Assembly (NCBI GenBank): GCA_023415725.1
Contig: JAEZJR010000038.1
Coordinates: 1 to 16,667, forward strand
Reading direction: 5' to 3'
DNA length: 16,667 nucleotides
DNA from: Acidobacteriota bacterium
GTDB lineage: Bacteria > Acidobacteriota > Blastocatellia > Pyrinomonadales > Pyrinomonadaceae
Shown here piece by piece: positions 6,468 through 15,041 of this stretch (positions are counted from its first letter, which is position 1; every line of letters starts with the position of its first letter). The translations under genes and the position numbers were made by a program. The notes under the pieces were generated by a model, which saw nothing but the letters and a program-made list of their open reading frames with translations, ran no database searches and had not been told where the DNA came from.

Positions 6468-8021
6468 CTAGCTTATCGAAGGCACCAAGATCATCTGCAC
6501 CCGGCGATTCTTCGCCTTCTGGGCGTTCGTTGTGTTTGGTGCGACAGGAAGGCTTGCTCCCAGGCCGCGGGGCTCGATACGGGTCTCGGAAACCCCAAGC
6601 TGGCTCAACCGCTCCGCGATAGCTCGTGAACGCTGAATCGTAAGCGATTCAAGTTCCGACGGGTCGCCTGTGGCGTCCGTGTGCGATTCGATCTGCACGC
6701 GATAATCGGGGTTCGAAGCAAGGACCTCTCCGAGCGAAGTTAGTCTCGGATTCGCGATCGGAGCGAAGGTCGTTGCCCGCGGGGCGCTCCAGTAGGTTTC
6801 CGCCAAAGTCAGTACGATCCCGCGTTCAGTTTTGGTCACAGTGCCGAAACGTTTCAGTGAAGCTATCAATGCCGCTTCGTTGGCTTGCAGCGACTGAATT
6901 TTCGACTGTCTTTCGCGTTCTTCTTCGGCCTGCCTGGTGGACTGCTCCATTTGATCGATGCGGGCCTTGGCGTTGTCGGCCTCGACTCTGGCTCGGCCAA
7001 GGTCCTGGCTCAGGCGTTGATTATCAGCACGTACCTCGCGGAGCTGATTTGATAAGTTCTCCACGTCGCGTTGTGCCAACTCCCGCGCCCGGGTCTCATC
7101 GGCGAGCTGCCGCTTCAGTTGGTCGATCTCCGCCTGAGCGTCCGCGTAGCGGCTTTCGGCCTGCCGGATCTCCGCATCGTTGCGGGCCTGCTCGTTGCGT
7201 TTGTCGCGAGCCTGCTTGCGAACAACAGCTGTGGACTCAGCCTTAACCGCGGCACTCACCGCTCGGCGAGCGGTTACATCGACATCTTCTTCCTTACGCC
7301 CAGCCTTCCATGCCTCCTGAGCACTGGTGTAAAGCGTTTCCGCTTCGCGCAGTTCCTCAGACGCGTCACGCTCCGCACCGGCAAACTTCGCCAACGCCAC
7401 CGCCTGACGGGCCTGCAGCAATGTCGAAGGGGTCTTGGAATAGTCGATCTCGGCGATCTCCGGCGTCCGCGAATCACGGAAGAAGTCGCTCGAATTCCCG
7501 AAGTACTGGATGGCCGGCGTCGTCTCGATCCTGCGTCCGCTCAATGCCACCGGGCTCAGGTTCTCGAGCATAATTTCCTGGCTCGGGCTCTTCACCAGAA
7601 AGTGCGGCTCCGCGGTGATTATGAGAGCGAAGTTTTGGAGGGGCGTTGTAACGCTGATCTTCGAGTCGAATTCCCAGAAACCGCGTCGCTTGATCTCGCC
7701 AAGGTTGTCGACCTGTCCGTCCGGCGAGACTGCCCAGAGGACGTAGGTGGCAAAACCGCGGCCGAGCTCGAACGGCCTGGGCATTTTCGAAACACTCAAC
7801 TCTATCTCGGTGCCGTTACGGCTGGTCCGCTTGATCCTCGCCTCGCCCTTCATGCGGGGGAAACGCGTCGTACCGCGGAACTGCACCACCACCGTCTCGT
7901 CCAACGGGTAAGTGATCGAGGTGGTCCTGCGGGGAACGTCAACCTGAGCGAAAACTGTGACGGAGAGAGCGAAAGCGGTCAGAGCTAGAGCCGTTAACCG
8001 GAAGAAAGCGTAATTTGTCAT
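6468..8021 (-). CDS. OmpA-family peptidoglycan-binding envelope protein with central coiled coil
   Basis: A 517-residue exported protein. A signal peptide covers about residues 1-26 ('LTALALTAFALSVTVFAQ'). Residues about 27-190 are beta-rich and unassigned. Residues about 200-270 are helical and Ala/Glu-rich ('LLQARQAVALAKFAGAERDA'), resembling DUF4398. A long heptad-type coiled coil follows (about 270-385; 'LKRQLADETRARELAQRDVE'). The C-terminal OmpA domain (about 400-510) has 'YRVQIESHTDATGD', 'RSRAIAERLSQLGV', 'RIEPRGLGASLPVAPN' and 'KNRRVQMIL', including the D and R that bind diaminopimelate in the family. It probably tethers an envelope structure to peptidoglycan. GGAG lies 8 bases before the ATG. 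It diverges from the MsbA-like exporter, consistent with an envelope theme. Confidence 0.88.
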   Translation of the reverse strand: MTNYAFFRLTALALTAFALSVTVFAQVDVPRRTTSITYPLDETVVVQFRGTTRFPRMKGEARIKRTSRNGTEIELSVSKMPRPFELGRGFATYVLWAVSPDGQVDNLGEIKRRGFWEFDSKISVTTPLQNFALIITAEPHFLVKSPSQEIMLENLSPVALSGRRIETTPAIQYFGNSSDFFRDSRTPEIAEIDYSKTPSTLLQARQAVALAKFAGAERDASEELREAETLYTSAQEAWKAGRKEEDVDVTARRAVSAAVKAESTAVVRKQARDKRNEQARNDAEIRQAESRYADAQAEIDQLKRQLADETRARELAQRDVENLSNQLREVRADNQRLSQDLGRARVEADNAKARIDQMEQSTRQAEEERERQSKIQSLQANEAALIASLKRFGTVTKTERGIVLTLAETYWSAPRATTFAPIANPRLTSLGEVLASNPDYRVQIESHTDATGDPSELESLTIQRSRAIAERLSQLGVSETRIEPRGLGASLPVAPNTTNAQKAKNRRVQMILVPSIS

Positions 8022-8093
8022 GATTTACTCCAGGAGAATGGCGTTACAACAGAAGATGCCACATCGGGAAGCGAAGTTGCAAACTCTTCTCTT

Positions 8094-8124
8094 TTGGACT
8101 TGCCCGCCGGTCATCAAGTATATT
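8094..8124 (+). promoter_or_regulatory. Possible promoter of the MsbA-like exporter
   Basis: TTGGAC (8094-8099) and TATATT (8119-8124) are 19 bases apart, about 20 bases before the ATG. The -10 is good (5/6), but the spacing is 2 bases longer than ideal. Confidence 0.35.
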
Positions 8125-8143
8125 CGAGGTTTCGGCGGCGTCA

Positions 8144-9937
8144 ATGAATGATTTCCTTAGGTTATTAAAGTACGTACGCCCGCATTGGCTGACGTTTGTC
8201 GTCGCCCTCGCGGCGATGGTGCTTGTCGCCACGTTCGAGACCGCTACGGGAGCCCTTCTCGTCCCGATCTTCGACCAGTTTCTCCCTCCAGCCGCCGGCG
8301 ATTCCAAGACCATCTTCGATCTGAACAGCCTTGTCCCAAGGGACGACTGGTATCGGGCCTGGCTTGTCATTTCAGGGCTCCTGCTCGGCTTCACTCTGTG
8401 CAAAGGAGTTGCGGAATACTTCTCTTCGTATCTTATGGCGAAGATCGGGCAGTCCGCGGTCCTTGACCTGAGGCGACAGCTCTACGACCACCTGCTGAGC
8501 CAGCCGGCGTCGTTTTTCGAACGTCACAGAACCAACTATCTCGTTTCCCGCCTCGTCGTTAGCTGTGCATCCATCGAATACGCCGTTTCGGCTAACCTTC
8601 GTGACGTCCTTCGCGAGTTCCTGATCCTGATCTTCCTGCTGAGTGCCGCGTTCTATCTGAATTGGCGTCTGATGCTCGGCGCCATCGTTATCGGGCCGAT
8701 CATCGCGTTGCTCACTACCAAGTTCAGCAAGGCACTCCGACGTTACGCGGACCAATCCTTCGAGGGGAACAAAGTCCTCACCGATACTGCACAGGAAACG
8801 CTCGCCAATCAGACGATCGTGAAAGCGTACCGTGCCGAGGACCGTGAGAAAGAGCGATTCGCTCGTGTCGCCCGTATCATCGCAAAAGCGAACCTGCGTT
8901 CGGGCCGCCTCGCGGCGATTTCCCCACCGACGATCGAGATCATCGGATTCATCGCGTTGCTGGTGCTCTTGTATTTCGGCCTTCGTGAGATAAATGCGGG
9001 TCGGTTGGATACTGCACAATTCGGTGCCTTCATGTACTTCCTCTTCCGCAGCTATGACCCGATGCGTAAGATCTCGCGTCAGCACAACGAGATCAGCAAG
9101 GCGTTCGCCGCCGCGAAGGACGTCTGGGATGTGCTCGACGAGACCGAAGTGTTACCCGAAAAACCGAACGCAGTCGAACTCCCCCCATTGCAAGATAAGA
9201 TCGAATTTCGAAACGTCTCGTTCAATTATCAGAACGACAGGAAGAAGATCATCAACGGTCTCTCGCTTGAGATCGCTCGCGGTTCCGTTGTTGCCTTGGT
9301 CGGCGAGAGCGGCAGCGGCAAGTCGAGCCTGGTGAAGCTTATCCAACGGCTCTACGACCCGACCGAAGGCGAGATACTGTGGGACGGCGTCGACCTTCGG
9401 GATGCGAAGATAGGCAGCGTTCACAGGCAGATCGCATTGGTAACTCAGGAAACGGTTCTCTTCAACGATACGGTCCGTTACAACATCACTTACGGCAGGC
9501 CTGACGCTACTGAAGAAGAGATCCTCCATGCGGCCCAGGTCGCTTTCGCGGCGGATTTCATCGAAGAGCTACCGGAGGGATACAACACTCTCGTAGGCGA
9601 GCGAGGAACGCTCCTGTCGGGAGGCCAGCGTCAGCGTTTAGCTATCGCGAGAGCGGTGCTCGTGAATGCCCCCGTGCTGATATTGGACGAAGCGACGTCC
9701 GCTCTCGACACCGAATCCGAGAGGCTCGTTCAGCAGGCTATCGAGAATCTGATGCAGAACCGAACATCCATCGTTATCGCCCACCGGCTATCAACCGTGC
9801 GTAAGGCAGACAAGATCGTCGTGTTGGATCGGGGACGGATTGCCGAAACGGGCACGCACGTCGAACTGTTGGAACATAACGGCCGTTATCGCAGGCTCTA
9901 CGAATTGCAATTCCAGGAAGAGGAAGTGCAGGTGTGA
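8144..9937 (+). CDS. msbA: MsbA-like ABC exporter (lipid A / lipid flippase type)
   Basis: A 597-residue half-transporter with fused membrane and ATPase domains, the usual MsbA length; it should work as a homodimer in the inner membrane. Membrane helices lie at about 13-35, 70-92, 157-175, 177-195 and 262-282, with the typical cytoplasmic loop 'RRQLYDHLLSQPASFFERHR'. The nucleotide-binding domain carries Walker A 'GESGSGKSS' (387-395), Q-loop 'ALVTQETVLFNDTV', signature 'LSGGQRQRLAIARA' (491 on), Walker B 'VLILDEATSALD' (511 on) and the switch histidine in 'IVIAHRLST' (H547). All catalytic residues are intact. The lipid A core substrate is inferred from similarity; drug or other lipid export is possible. 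It is divergent from the OmpA gene and is followed by a repeat copy. Confidence 0.85.
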   Translation: MNDFLRLLKYVRPHWLTFVVALAAMVLVATFETATGALLVPIFDQFLPPAAGDSKTIFDLNSLVPRDDWYRAWLVISGLLLGFTLCKGVAEYFSSYLMAKIGQSAVLDLRRQLYDHLLSQPASFFERHRTNYLVSRLVVSCASIEYAVSANLRDVLREFLILIFLLSAAFYLNWRLMLGAIVIGPIIALLTTKFSKALRRYADQSFEGNKVLTDTAQETLANQTIVKAYRAEDREKERFARVARIIAKANLRSGRLAAISPPTIEIIGFIALLVLLYFGLREINAGRLDTAQFGAFMYFLFRSYDPMRKISRQHNEISKAFAAAKDVWDVLDETEVLPEKPNAVELPPLQDKIEFRNVSFNYQNDRKKIINGLSLEIARGSVVALVGESGSGKSSLVKLIQRLYDPTEGEILWDGVDLRDAKIGSVHRQIALVTQETVLFNDTVRYNITYGRPDATEEEILHAAQVAFAADFIEELPEGYNTLVGERGTLLSGGQRQRLAIARAVLVNAPVLILDEATSALDTESERLVQQAIENLMQNRTSIVIAHRLSTVRKADKIVVLDRGRIAETGTHVELLEHNGRYRRLYELQFQEEEVQV

Positions 9938-9941
9938 TCTG

Positions 9942-10000
9942 GGTGTACCAGATGCCGGCGGTACATATTGATACGTTTGGGACGATGGTACAGATACAGG
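9942..10000 (+). repeat. Divergent third copy of the GTAnCAG-rich intergenic repeat
   Basis: GGTGTACCAGAT (9942-9953) is identical to the end of the copy at 15042-15144 read on the minus strand. It is followed by looser matches: GGTACAT, TTGATAC, GGTACAG, ATACAGG. It lies 5 bases after the MsbA-like stop codon. Homology beyond the first dozen bases is by eye and uncertain. Confidence 0.45.
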
Positions 10001-10059
10001 CTCGTTCAGGCTTTAACTCGGACAGCGTGGGTCATAAATGATTTGCCGCCAACGAGAGG

Positions 10060-10073
10060 CCAGCTAAAGCTGG
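10060..10073 (+). other. Small hairpin before yicC
   Basis: CCAGC-TAAA-GCTGG forms a perfect 5-bp stem with a four-base loop, 17 bases before the yicC ATG. There is no T-run. It may affect translation initiation or be a short palindromic repeat; yicC has no clear Shine-Dalgarno sequence. Confidence 0.3.
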
Positions 10074-10090
10074 AACTCTAAACTTGAATT

Positions 10091-10969
10091 ATGAGATCAA
10101 TGACAGGGTTCGGACGCGGTTCCGTTACTGAAAACACATTCTCCGTCAGCGTCGAACTCAAGACGGTCAACAACCGCTTCCTCGACGTCAATCTCCGTCT
10201 CTCCGGTGAGATGCAGCCGCTTGAGGGCACGATCAAGCACGTCATCGGCGAACGCCTCTCACGCGGACGCGTTGAGGTGAACCTCAATTACGACCGGACC
10301 GACGAGATCACCTACGAACTCAATCGCCCGATGATCGCTGGCTATCTTAAAGCCATGCGGCAGATGCAGGACGAGTTCTCCCTCACCGGCGAGCCTGACC
10401 TGAACGTCATCGCACGCCTCCCGAACGTCGTGATGCCAAAGAAGGACGACCTGAAGCCCGAGTTCGTGGCGGGCGTTGAAGCCGCACTCAGGGTCGCTCT
10501 CGACGATCTGCAAAAGATGCGTGAAGAGGAAGGGCGACTTCTGAAAGAAGAGCTTAATTCCCTCATCAACGACATCGAGAAGCGACTCGCACCCATCGAA
10601 TCGGAGTCCGGCACTGTCAGTGAGGAATACCGCCAACGCCTCACCAAACGCATCGGCGAGATGCTGGCCAAGAGCGAATCGCAGATCGAACTCGACCAGG
10701 GCCGCCTCGCTCAAGAGGTTGCATACCTTTCCGACCGCTCAGACATCTCCGAAGAGATCGCACGGCTCCGCACCCACATCGACCACTTCCGCACGATCAT
10801 GAACGAGGACAAAGAGGTTGGCAAACGCCTCGATTTCCTCACACAGGAACTCAACCGCGAAGCCAACACGATCACCTCAAAGACCACCAACATGACCGTC
10901 AAGGAGAACGCCCTCCAGATCAAAAGCGACATTGAAAAGATCAGGGAGCAAGTGCAGAACATCGAGTAA
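10091..10969 (+). CDS. yicC: YicC/YloC-family endoribonuclease
   Basis: A 292-residue protein, the normal family length. It opens with the family hallmark 'MRSMTGFGRG' (N-terminal YicC domain, about 1-155, including 'VELKTVNNRFLDVNLRL'). It ends with the DUF1732 domain (about 205-292: 'KEVGKRLDFLTQELNREANT', then 'KSDIEKIREQVQNIE'), with a helical middle. Family members in E. coli and Bacillus act as RNA-cleaving enzymes in small-RNA/mRNA turnover. The start is fixed by the conserved N-terminus despite a poor ribosome site. It sits upstream of gmk and rpoZ, a common bacterial order, but here a four-helix-bundle gene separates it from gmk. Its stop codon abuts an A/T-rich phrase tract. Confidence 0.95.
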   Translation: MRSMTGFGRGSVTENTFSVSVELKTVNNRFLDVNLRLSGEMQPLEGTIKHVIGERLSRGRVEVNLNYDRTDEITYELNRPMIAGYLKAMRQMQDEFSLTGEPDLNVIARLPNVVMPKKDDLKPEFVAGVEAALRVALDDLQKMREEEGRLLKEELNSLINDIEKRLAPIESESGTVSEEYRQRLTKRIGEMLAKSESQIELDQGRLAQEVAYLSDRSDISEEIARLRTHIDHFRTIMNEDKEVGKRLDFLTQELNREANTITSKTTNMTVKENALQIKSDIEKIREQVQNIE

Positions 10970-10999
10970 TTGAAAATGTAAAATTCAAAATGGAAAATA
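10968..10999 (+). repeat. A-rich degenerate word tract, left of the S23-type gene
   Basis: Starting at the yicC stop codon, the sequence is a run of near-repeats of the pattern AAAATGnAAAAT (TGAAAATG, TAAAATTC, AAAATGG, AAAATAG). It includes the ATG of the four-helix-bundle gene. Its reverse-complement style matches the tract at 11366-11403, so the gene is flanked by inverted tracts. Confidence 0.6.
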
Positions 11000-11349
11000 G
11001 AGAGAACCCGCTCAAGGCAAAGTCGTATCGTTTCGCACTGCGTATCATTAACCTTTACAAACATGTCACGAGCGAACATAAGGAGTACGTGTTATCGAAA
11101 CAGGTACTCCGATCCGGAACATCGATCGGTGCAAACATAATTGAGGCTAACCATGCTCAATCAAAACCGGACTTTATTCATAAACTGTCTATTTCCTTAA
11201 AGGAATCTCACGAGACACAATACTGGGTGGAATTGCTTAGGGATAGCGGCTACTTACCGGCCGAACATTCACGCTCGATCCTCGCCGACTGTGGTGAGCT
11301 TCAAAAGATGCTGACTTCGTCAATAAAGACCGCAAAGAGCCTCAACTAG
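10990..11349 (+). CDS. Four-helix-bundle protein of the S23 / 23S rRNA intervening-sequence family
   Basis: A 119-residue protein with the family pattern: 'SYRFALRIINLYKHV', then 'VLSKQVLRSGTSIGANIIEA', 'SKPDFIHKLSISLKESHETQ' and 'YWVELLRDSGYL'. Members fold as four-helix bundles that form rings. They were first found in intervening sequences of 23S rRNA genes, but most are encoded elsewhere; their biochemical role is unclear, and relatives serve as accessory proteins of diversity-generating retroelements. No reverse transcriptase is nearby. The ATG lies inside an A-rich tract and has no Shine-Dalgarno sequence. It interrupts the yicC-gmk-rpoZ order and is flanked by inverted A/T tracts (10968-10999 and 11366-11403), which suggests insertion as a cassette (inference). 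Confidence 0.88.
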   Translation: MENRENPLKAKSYRFALRIINLYKHVTSEHKEYVLSKQVLRSGTSIGANIIEANHAQSKPDFIHKLSISLKESHETQYWVELLRDSGYLPAEHSRSILADCGELQKMLTSSIKTAKSLN

Positions 11350-11365
11350 GTAGCCCGGCAGTTGG

Positions 11366-11403
11366 CTTTCAATTTTGCATTTTGCGTTTTGCATTTTACA
11401 TTC
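11366..11403 (-). repeat. T-rich degenerate word tract, right of the S23-type gene
   Basis: TTTTGCATTTTGCGTTTTGC-type words fill the gap between the S23-type gene and gmk. A 17-base segment here (TTTCAATTTTGCATTTT) is identical to one in the tract at 14956-14985. It ends 12 bases before the gmk start codon. Confidence 0.6.
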
Positions 11404-11415
11404 TTAGGTTAAACC

Positions 11416-12036
11416 GTGAAGGGCAATCTCATTATCATCAGTTCTCCCTCAGGAGGCGGAAAAGGAACATTAATTAAGGAAGTATTGGAGACCGTTCCGA
11501 ATTTAGGCTATTCGGTTTCGCTAACGACGCGTGCACCTCGGTTCGGTGAAGAGGATGGGCGTCATTACCATTTTGTTTCGAAGACGGAATTCGAACGGGA
11601 GATCGCCGAGGGTGGATTCTTGGAATACGCCGAGGTTCACGGCAATTTCTATGGCACTTCCTTGCGACAGATCGAACGAATCACCGGCGAGGGCCGTGAC
11701 GTGATACTTGAGATCGACGTCCAGGGTGCAGCCTCCGTCCTCGATAAGGTCCCCGACGCGGTCAGCATCTTCATACTGCCGCCGTCCTTCGAAACGTTGC
11801 GGTCCCGATTGATCGCCCGAGCGACCGAAGGGCAGAATGACCTGGAACTCCGGCTACGAAATTCGTACGGTGAAGTGATGCAGTACACACGCTTTAAGTA
11901 CGTGATAATAAACGACGAAGTGGCCATCGCTGCACGAAAGCTGGGGTCCGTTATAATCGCCGAAAGACAGCTCAGGGATAGACAAAGTGAGCAGATAAGG
12001 GGTATTCTAGATAGTTTCGAGCGTTCAAAACCTTGA
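11416..12036 (+). CDS. gmk: Guanylate kinase
   Basis: A 206-residue enzyme that phosphorylates GMP to GDP with ATP in purine nucleotide synthesis; normal length. The P-loop is 'SSPSGGGKGTL' (about residues 9-19). The GMP-binding segment is present as 'LTTRAPRFGEEDGRHYHF', followed by 'GFLEYAEVHGNFYGTS', and 'ILEIDVQGA' is the Walker B-like strand. The lid region has 'LIARATEGQNDLELRLRNS'. The start is GTG, chosen because the P-loop strand follows at once ('MKGNLIIISSPSG') and an AGG lies about 7 bases upstream. It is followed 23 bases later by rpoZ, so the two are very likely cotranscribed. Confidence 0.97.
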   Translation: MKGNLIIISSPSGGGKGTLIKEVLETVPNLGYSVSLTTRAPRFGEEDGRHYHFVSKTEFEREIAEGGFLEYAEVHGNFYGTSLRQIERITGEGRDVILEIDVQGAASVLDKVPDAVSIFILPPSFETLRSRLIARATEGQNDLELRLRNSYGEVMQYTRFKYVIINDEVAIAARKLGSVIIAERQLRDRQSEQIRGILDSFERSKP

Positions 12037-12059
12037 AATTGGAGAAAAACCCTTAGATT

Positions 12060-12293
12060 ATGGCTCAAGAGACCGCAGAAGCATTGGAAAACGAACAGAC
12101 CGATGAGATGGAGGCTCCGCCGGAAATCGATTCGAAGTATCGTCTGATCCTGCTAGCCGCTCAACGCAGCAAACAGCTCCAGCGTGGAGCCCTGCCCCGC
12201 GTCGATGTCGATACCCGCAAGCACAAGGCCACGCGGGTAGCTATGAAGGAGATCGAAGAAGGCAAGGTCAATTTTAAGATCCTCGAGAACTAG
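12060..12293 (+). CDS. rpoZ: RNA polymerase omega subunit
   Basis: A 77-residue protein matching omega, which helps fold and hold the beta-prime subunit of RNA polymerase. The core is 'IDSKYRLILLAAQRSKQLQR', then 'TRKHKATRVAMKEIEEGKV', equivalent to the family's N(S)RF-LV-AA-RA-Q and K--T-A--EI-EG-- pattern. The acidic N-terminal 20 residues are variable in the family. The gmk-rpoZ order is the standard one. A GGAG lies 15 bases before the ATG, rather far. It is followed by a REP-like palindrome and a strong terminator. Confidence 0.93.
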   Translation: MAQETAEALENEQTDEMEAPPEIDSKYRLILLAAQRSKQLQRGALPRVDVDTRKHKATRVAMKEIEEGKVNFKILEN

Positions 12294-12299
12294 TCCATT

Positions 12300-12328
12300 T
12301 GTCAGTACCGCCCGTGAAAACGGGTGGG
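12300..12328 (+). repeat. REP-like palindromic element, left copy
   Basis: A head TGTCAGTACC is followed by the hairpin CCCGT-GAAA-ACGGG and then TGGG. The 29 bases match the reverse complement of 12423-12451 at 26 positions. A fixed head next to an imperfect palindrome is the layout of bacterial REP sequences. Confidence 0.65.
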
Positions 12329-12362
12329 CTCAACGCGGACAGCAAACACACCATTTGTAACA

Positions 12363-12393
12363 AAAGCCGCCGGCCTCAGGCGGCTTTCGTTTT
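12363..12393 (+). terminator. Rho-independent terminator of the gmk-rpoZ unit
   Basis: AAAGCCGCC (12363-12371) pairs with GGCGGCTTT (12379-12387) around a seven-base loop, followed by CGTTTT. It lies 70 bases after the rpoZ stop, between the two REP-like palindromes. Confidence 0.85.
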
Positions 12394-12422
12394 ATCCGAT
12401 TCGTTCAAACTCCGGACACCTC

Positions 12423-12451
12423 ACCACCCGTTATCACGGGTGGTACTGACA
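12423..12451 (-). repeat. REP-like palindromic element, right copy (inverted)
   Basis: Read on the minus strand it has the same TGTCAGTACC head, then the stem ACCACCCGT / ACGGGTGGT (9 bp, four-base loop). The substitutions relative to the left copy lie in the stem or loop; the head is identical. Confidence 0.65.
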
Positions 12452-12458
12452 GAAAGAT

Positions 12459-12490
12459 AAAAAAGCCATCCATGTATGAATGGCTTTTTT
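12459..12490. terminator. Bidirectional terminator, serving csbD
   Basis: AAAAAAGCCAT (12459-12469) and ATGGCTTTTTT (12480-12490) form an 11-bp stem that can extend into the loop (CAT/ATG). It works on either strand. On the minus strand it lies about 120 bases after the csbD stop. Confidence 0.85.
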
Positions 12491-12612
12491 CATTGCCGGA
12501 TCGTTTATGCCTGATAGCGACTGGTCGCCTCCGGGCCCTAAGCGTAAATTTAATCGTTTCCGGTAGAAACCTTGGCCTGGGCTGCACCTGTTGCCTGAGT
12601 GGCGTTATCCGA

Positions 12613-12825
12613 CTATTTGTTGATCGCGTCCCCGATGTCGTGGACGACGTCAGAAACTCCACGCTTCACGCTGCCCCAACCTTCCTGGGCTTCACCTTCA
12701 GCGTGTTGGACCTCGCCTTCGGCCTCAAGATCGCGGTCGCCGGTCACTTCGCCGACCTTGTCCTTGATCGTGCCTTTAGCCTGTTCCCATTTGCCTTCAG
12801 CTTCGTCCCTATTAATTATCGACAT
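12613..12825 (-). CDS. csbD: CsbD-family stress-response protein
   Basis: A 70-residue, very hydrophilic protein. It has the CsbD signature 'DEAEGKWEQAKGTIKDKVGE', then 'TGDRDLEAEGEVQHAEGEAQ'. CsbD-like proteins are small, abundant general-stress proteins (sigma-B regulated in Bacillus, YjbJ in E. coli); their biochemical role is not established. The frame is open for 30 more codons upstream, but I start at 12825 because an ideal GGGAGG lies about 6 bases upstream and the family N-terminus (MSIINRDEAEGKW) begins there. It is probably monocistronic, with a small perfect palindrome 27 bases upstream of the start and a terminator downstream. Confidence 0.9.
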   Translation of the reverse strand: MSIINRDEAEGKWEQAKGTIKDKVGEVTGDRDLEAEGEVQHAEGEAQEGWGSVKRGVSDVVHDIGDAINK

Positions 12826-12851
12826 AAAAACCCTCCCTTTGCTCGCTCGTT

Positions 12852-12866
12852 GTACGCATCGCGTAC
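12852..12866. promoter_or_regulatory. Small perfect palindrome upstream of csbD, candidate operator
   Basis: GTACGC-ATC-GCGTAC is a perfect 6+3+6 inverted repeat 27 bases upstream of the csbD ATG, where a regulator of a stress gene could bind. No convincing promoter boxes were found beside it. Confidence 0.3.
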
Positions 12867-12916
12867 GGAAATCATCGTTCGGAGATGTATTTTGCAACCC
12901 GTGTGCCAGAAACATC

Positions 12917-12951
12917 GGAGAGCGAAGAGTGAAAAGCTGTGAGCCGTGAGA
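12917..12951. repeat. Degenerate word tract upstream of csbD
   Basis: A run of GAGnnGnGAG-like words (GAGAGCGAAGAGTG, GTGAGCCGTGAG) with no coding signal. It has the same style as the other phrase tracts in the window but a different word. Confidence 0.35.
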
Positions 12952-12980
12952 AGTTCGCCTAAAGCCAACTACCGATTCGC

Positions 12981-13014
12981 AAAAAACAAACGGCGATCAG
13001 TCTCCCGATCGCCG
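12981..13014 (-). terminator. Terminator of the ETF-QO gene
   Basis: CGGCGATC (12991-12998) pairs with GATCGCCG (13007-13014). On the minus strand the stem is followed by TTTGTTTTTT, a classic intrinsic terminator, about 35 bases after the ETF-QO stop. Confidence 0.85.
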
Positions 13015-13049
13015 CTTTCGGCTTTCCGCTTTTCGCTTTCCGTTTTCCG
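13015..13049 (-). repeat. GGAAAGC word tract between the ETF-QO stop codon and terminator
   Basis: On the minus strand directly after the stop codon, near-repeats of GGAAAGC run without break into the terminator stem (GGAAAACGGAAAGCG, AAAAGCGGAAAGCCG). The word resembles the one inserted inside the same gene at 13503-13536. Confidence 0.55.
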
Positions 13050-14867
<1,818 letters not shown>

Positions 14868-14875
14868 AGGTAGTC

Positions 14876-14910
14876 AATGCAATGAAAAATGAACAATGCA
14901 AAATGTAAAC
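14876..14910 (+). repeat. A-rich word tract upstream of ETF-QO, left arm
   Basis: Near-repeats of AATGnAAAAT (AATGAAAAATG, AACAATGC, AAAATGTAAAC), 9 bases upstream of the ETF-QO start codon. Same word family as the tracts around the S23-type gene. Confidence 0.5.
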
Positions 14911-14955
14911 TAAAGATTGCCCAAACGTTACGGTGTCTCGTTAAATACACGCCAT

Positions 14956-14985
14956 GTTGCATTTTCAATTTTGCATTTTCCATTA
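14956..14985 (-). repeat. T-rich word tract upstream of ETF-QO, right arm
   Basis: The inverted counterpart of 14876-14910; it shares the 17-mer TTTCAATTTTGCATTTT with the tract at 11366-11403. Only about 45 bases separate the two arms here. Confidence 0.55.
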
Positions 14986-15041
14986 GGTGAAAATGAATGG
15001 TGATTCAGTCACGGAAAGTATAGCAGGGCGTGAAGGAAAAA

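Larger units (their letters stand above)
12294..12612. other. Gene-free stretch between rpoZ and csbD
   Basis: These 319 bases hold two inverted REP-like palindromes and two terminator hairpins, annotated separately. The part from 12491 to 12612 shows nothing I can assign. Confidence 0.6.

Noticed and set aside
7071..7988. 305-codon plus-strand open frame opposite the OmpA gene
   Set aside because: It is antisense to a clear OmpA-family gene, has an Arg/Leu-rich composition typical of a shadow frame, and shows no domain.
9938..10090. tRNA or small RNA gene in the gap before yicC
   Set aside because: No cloverleaf or recognisable RNA family; the only structure is a 5-bp hairpin and the repeat-like segment.
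10968..11403. Diversity-generating retroelement, suggested by the four-helix-bundle protein
   Set aside because: There is no reverse transcriptase, template repeat or variable-protein gene in the window; the protein fits the S23-type family better than a DGR accessory protein in context.
12826..12915. 30-codon N-terminal extension of the CsbD protein
   Set aside because: The family N-terminus begins at the internal ATG, which has a near-perfect GGGAGG site; the extension would translate the palindrome and promoter region.
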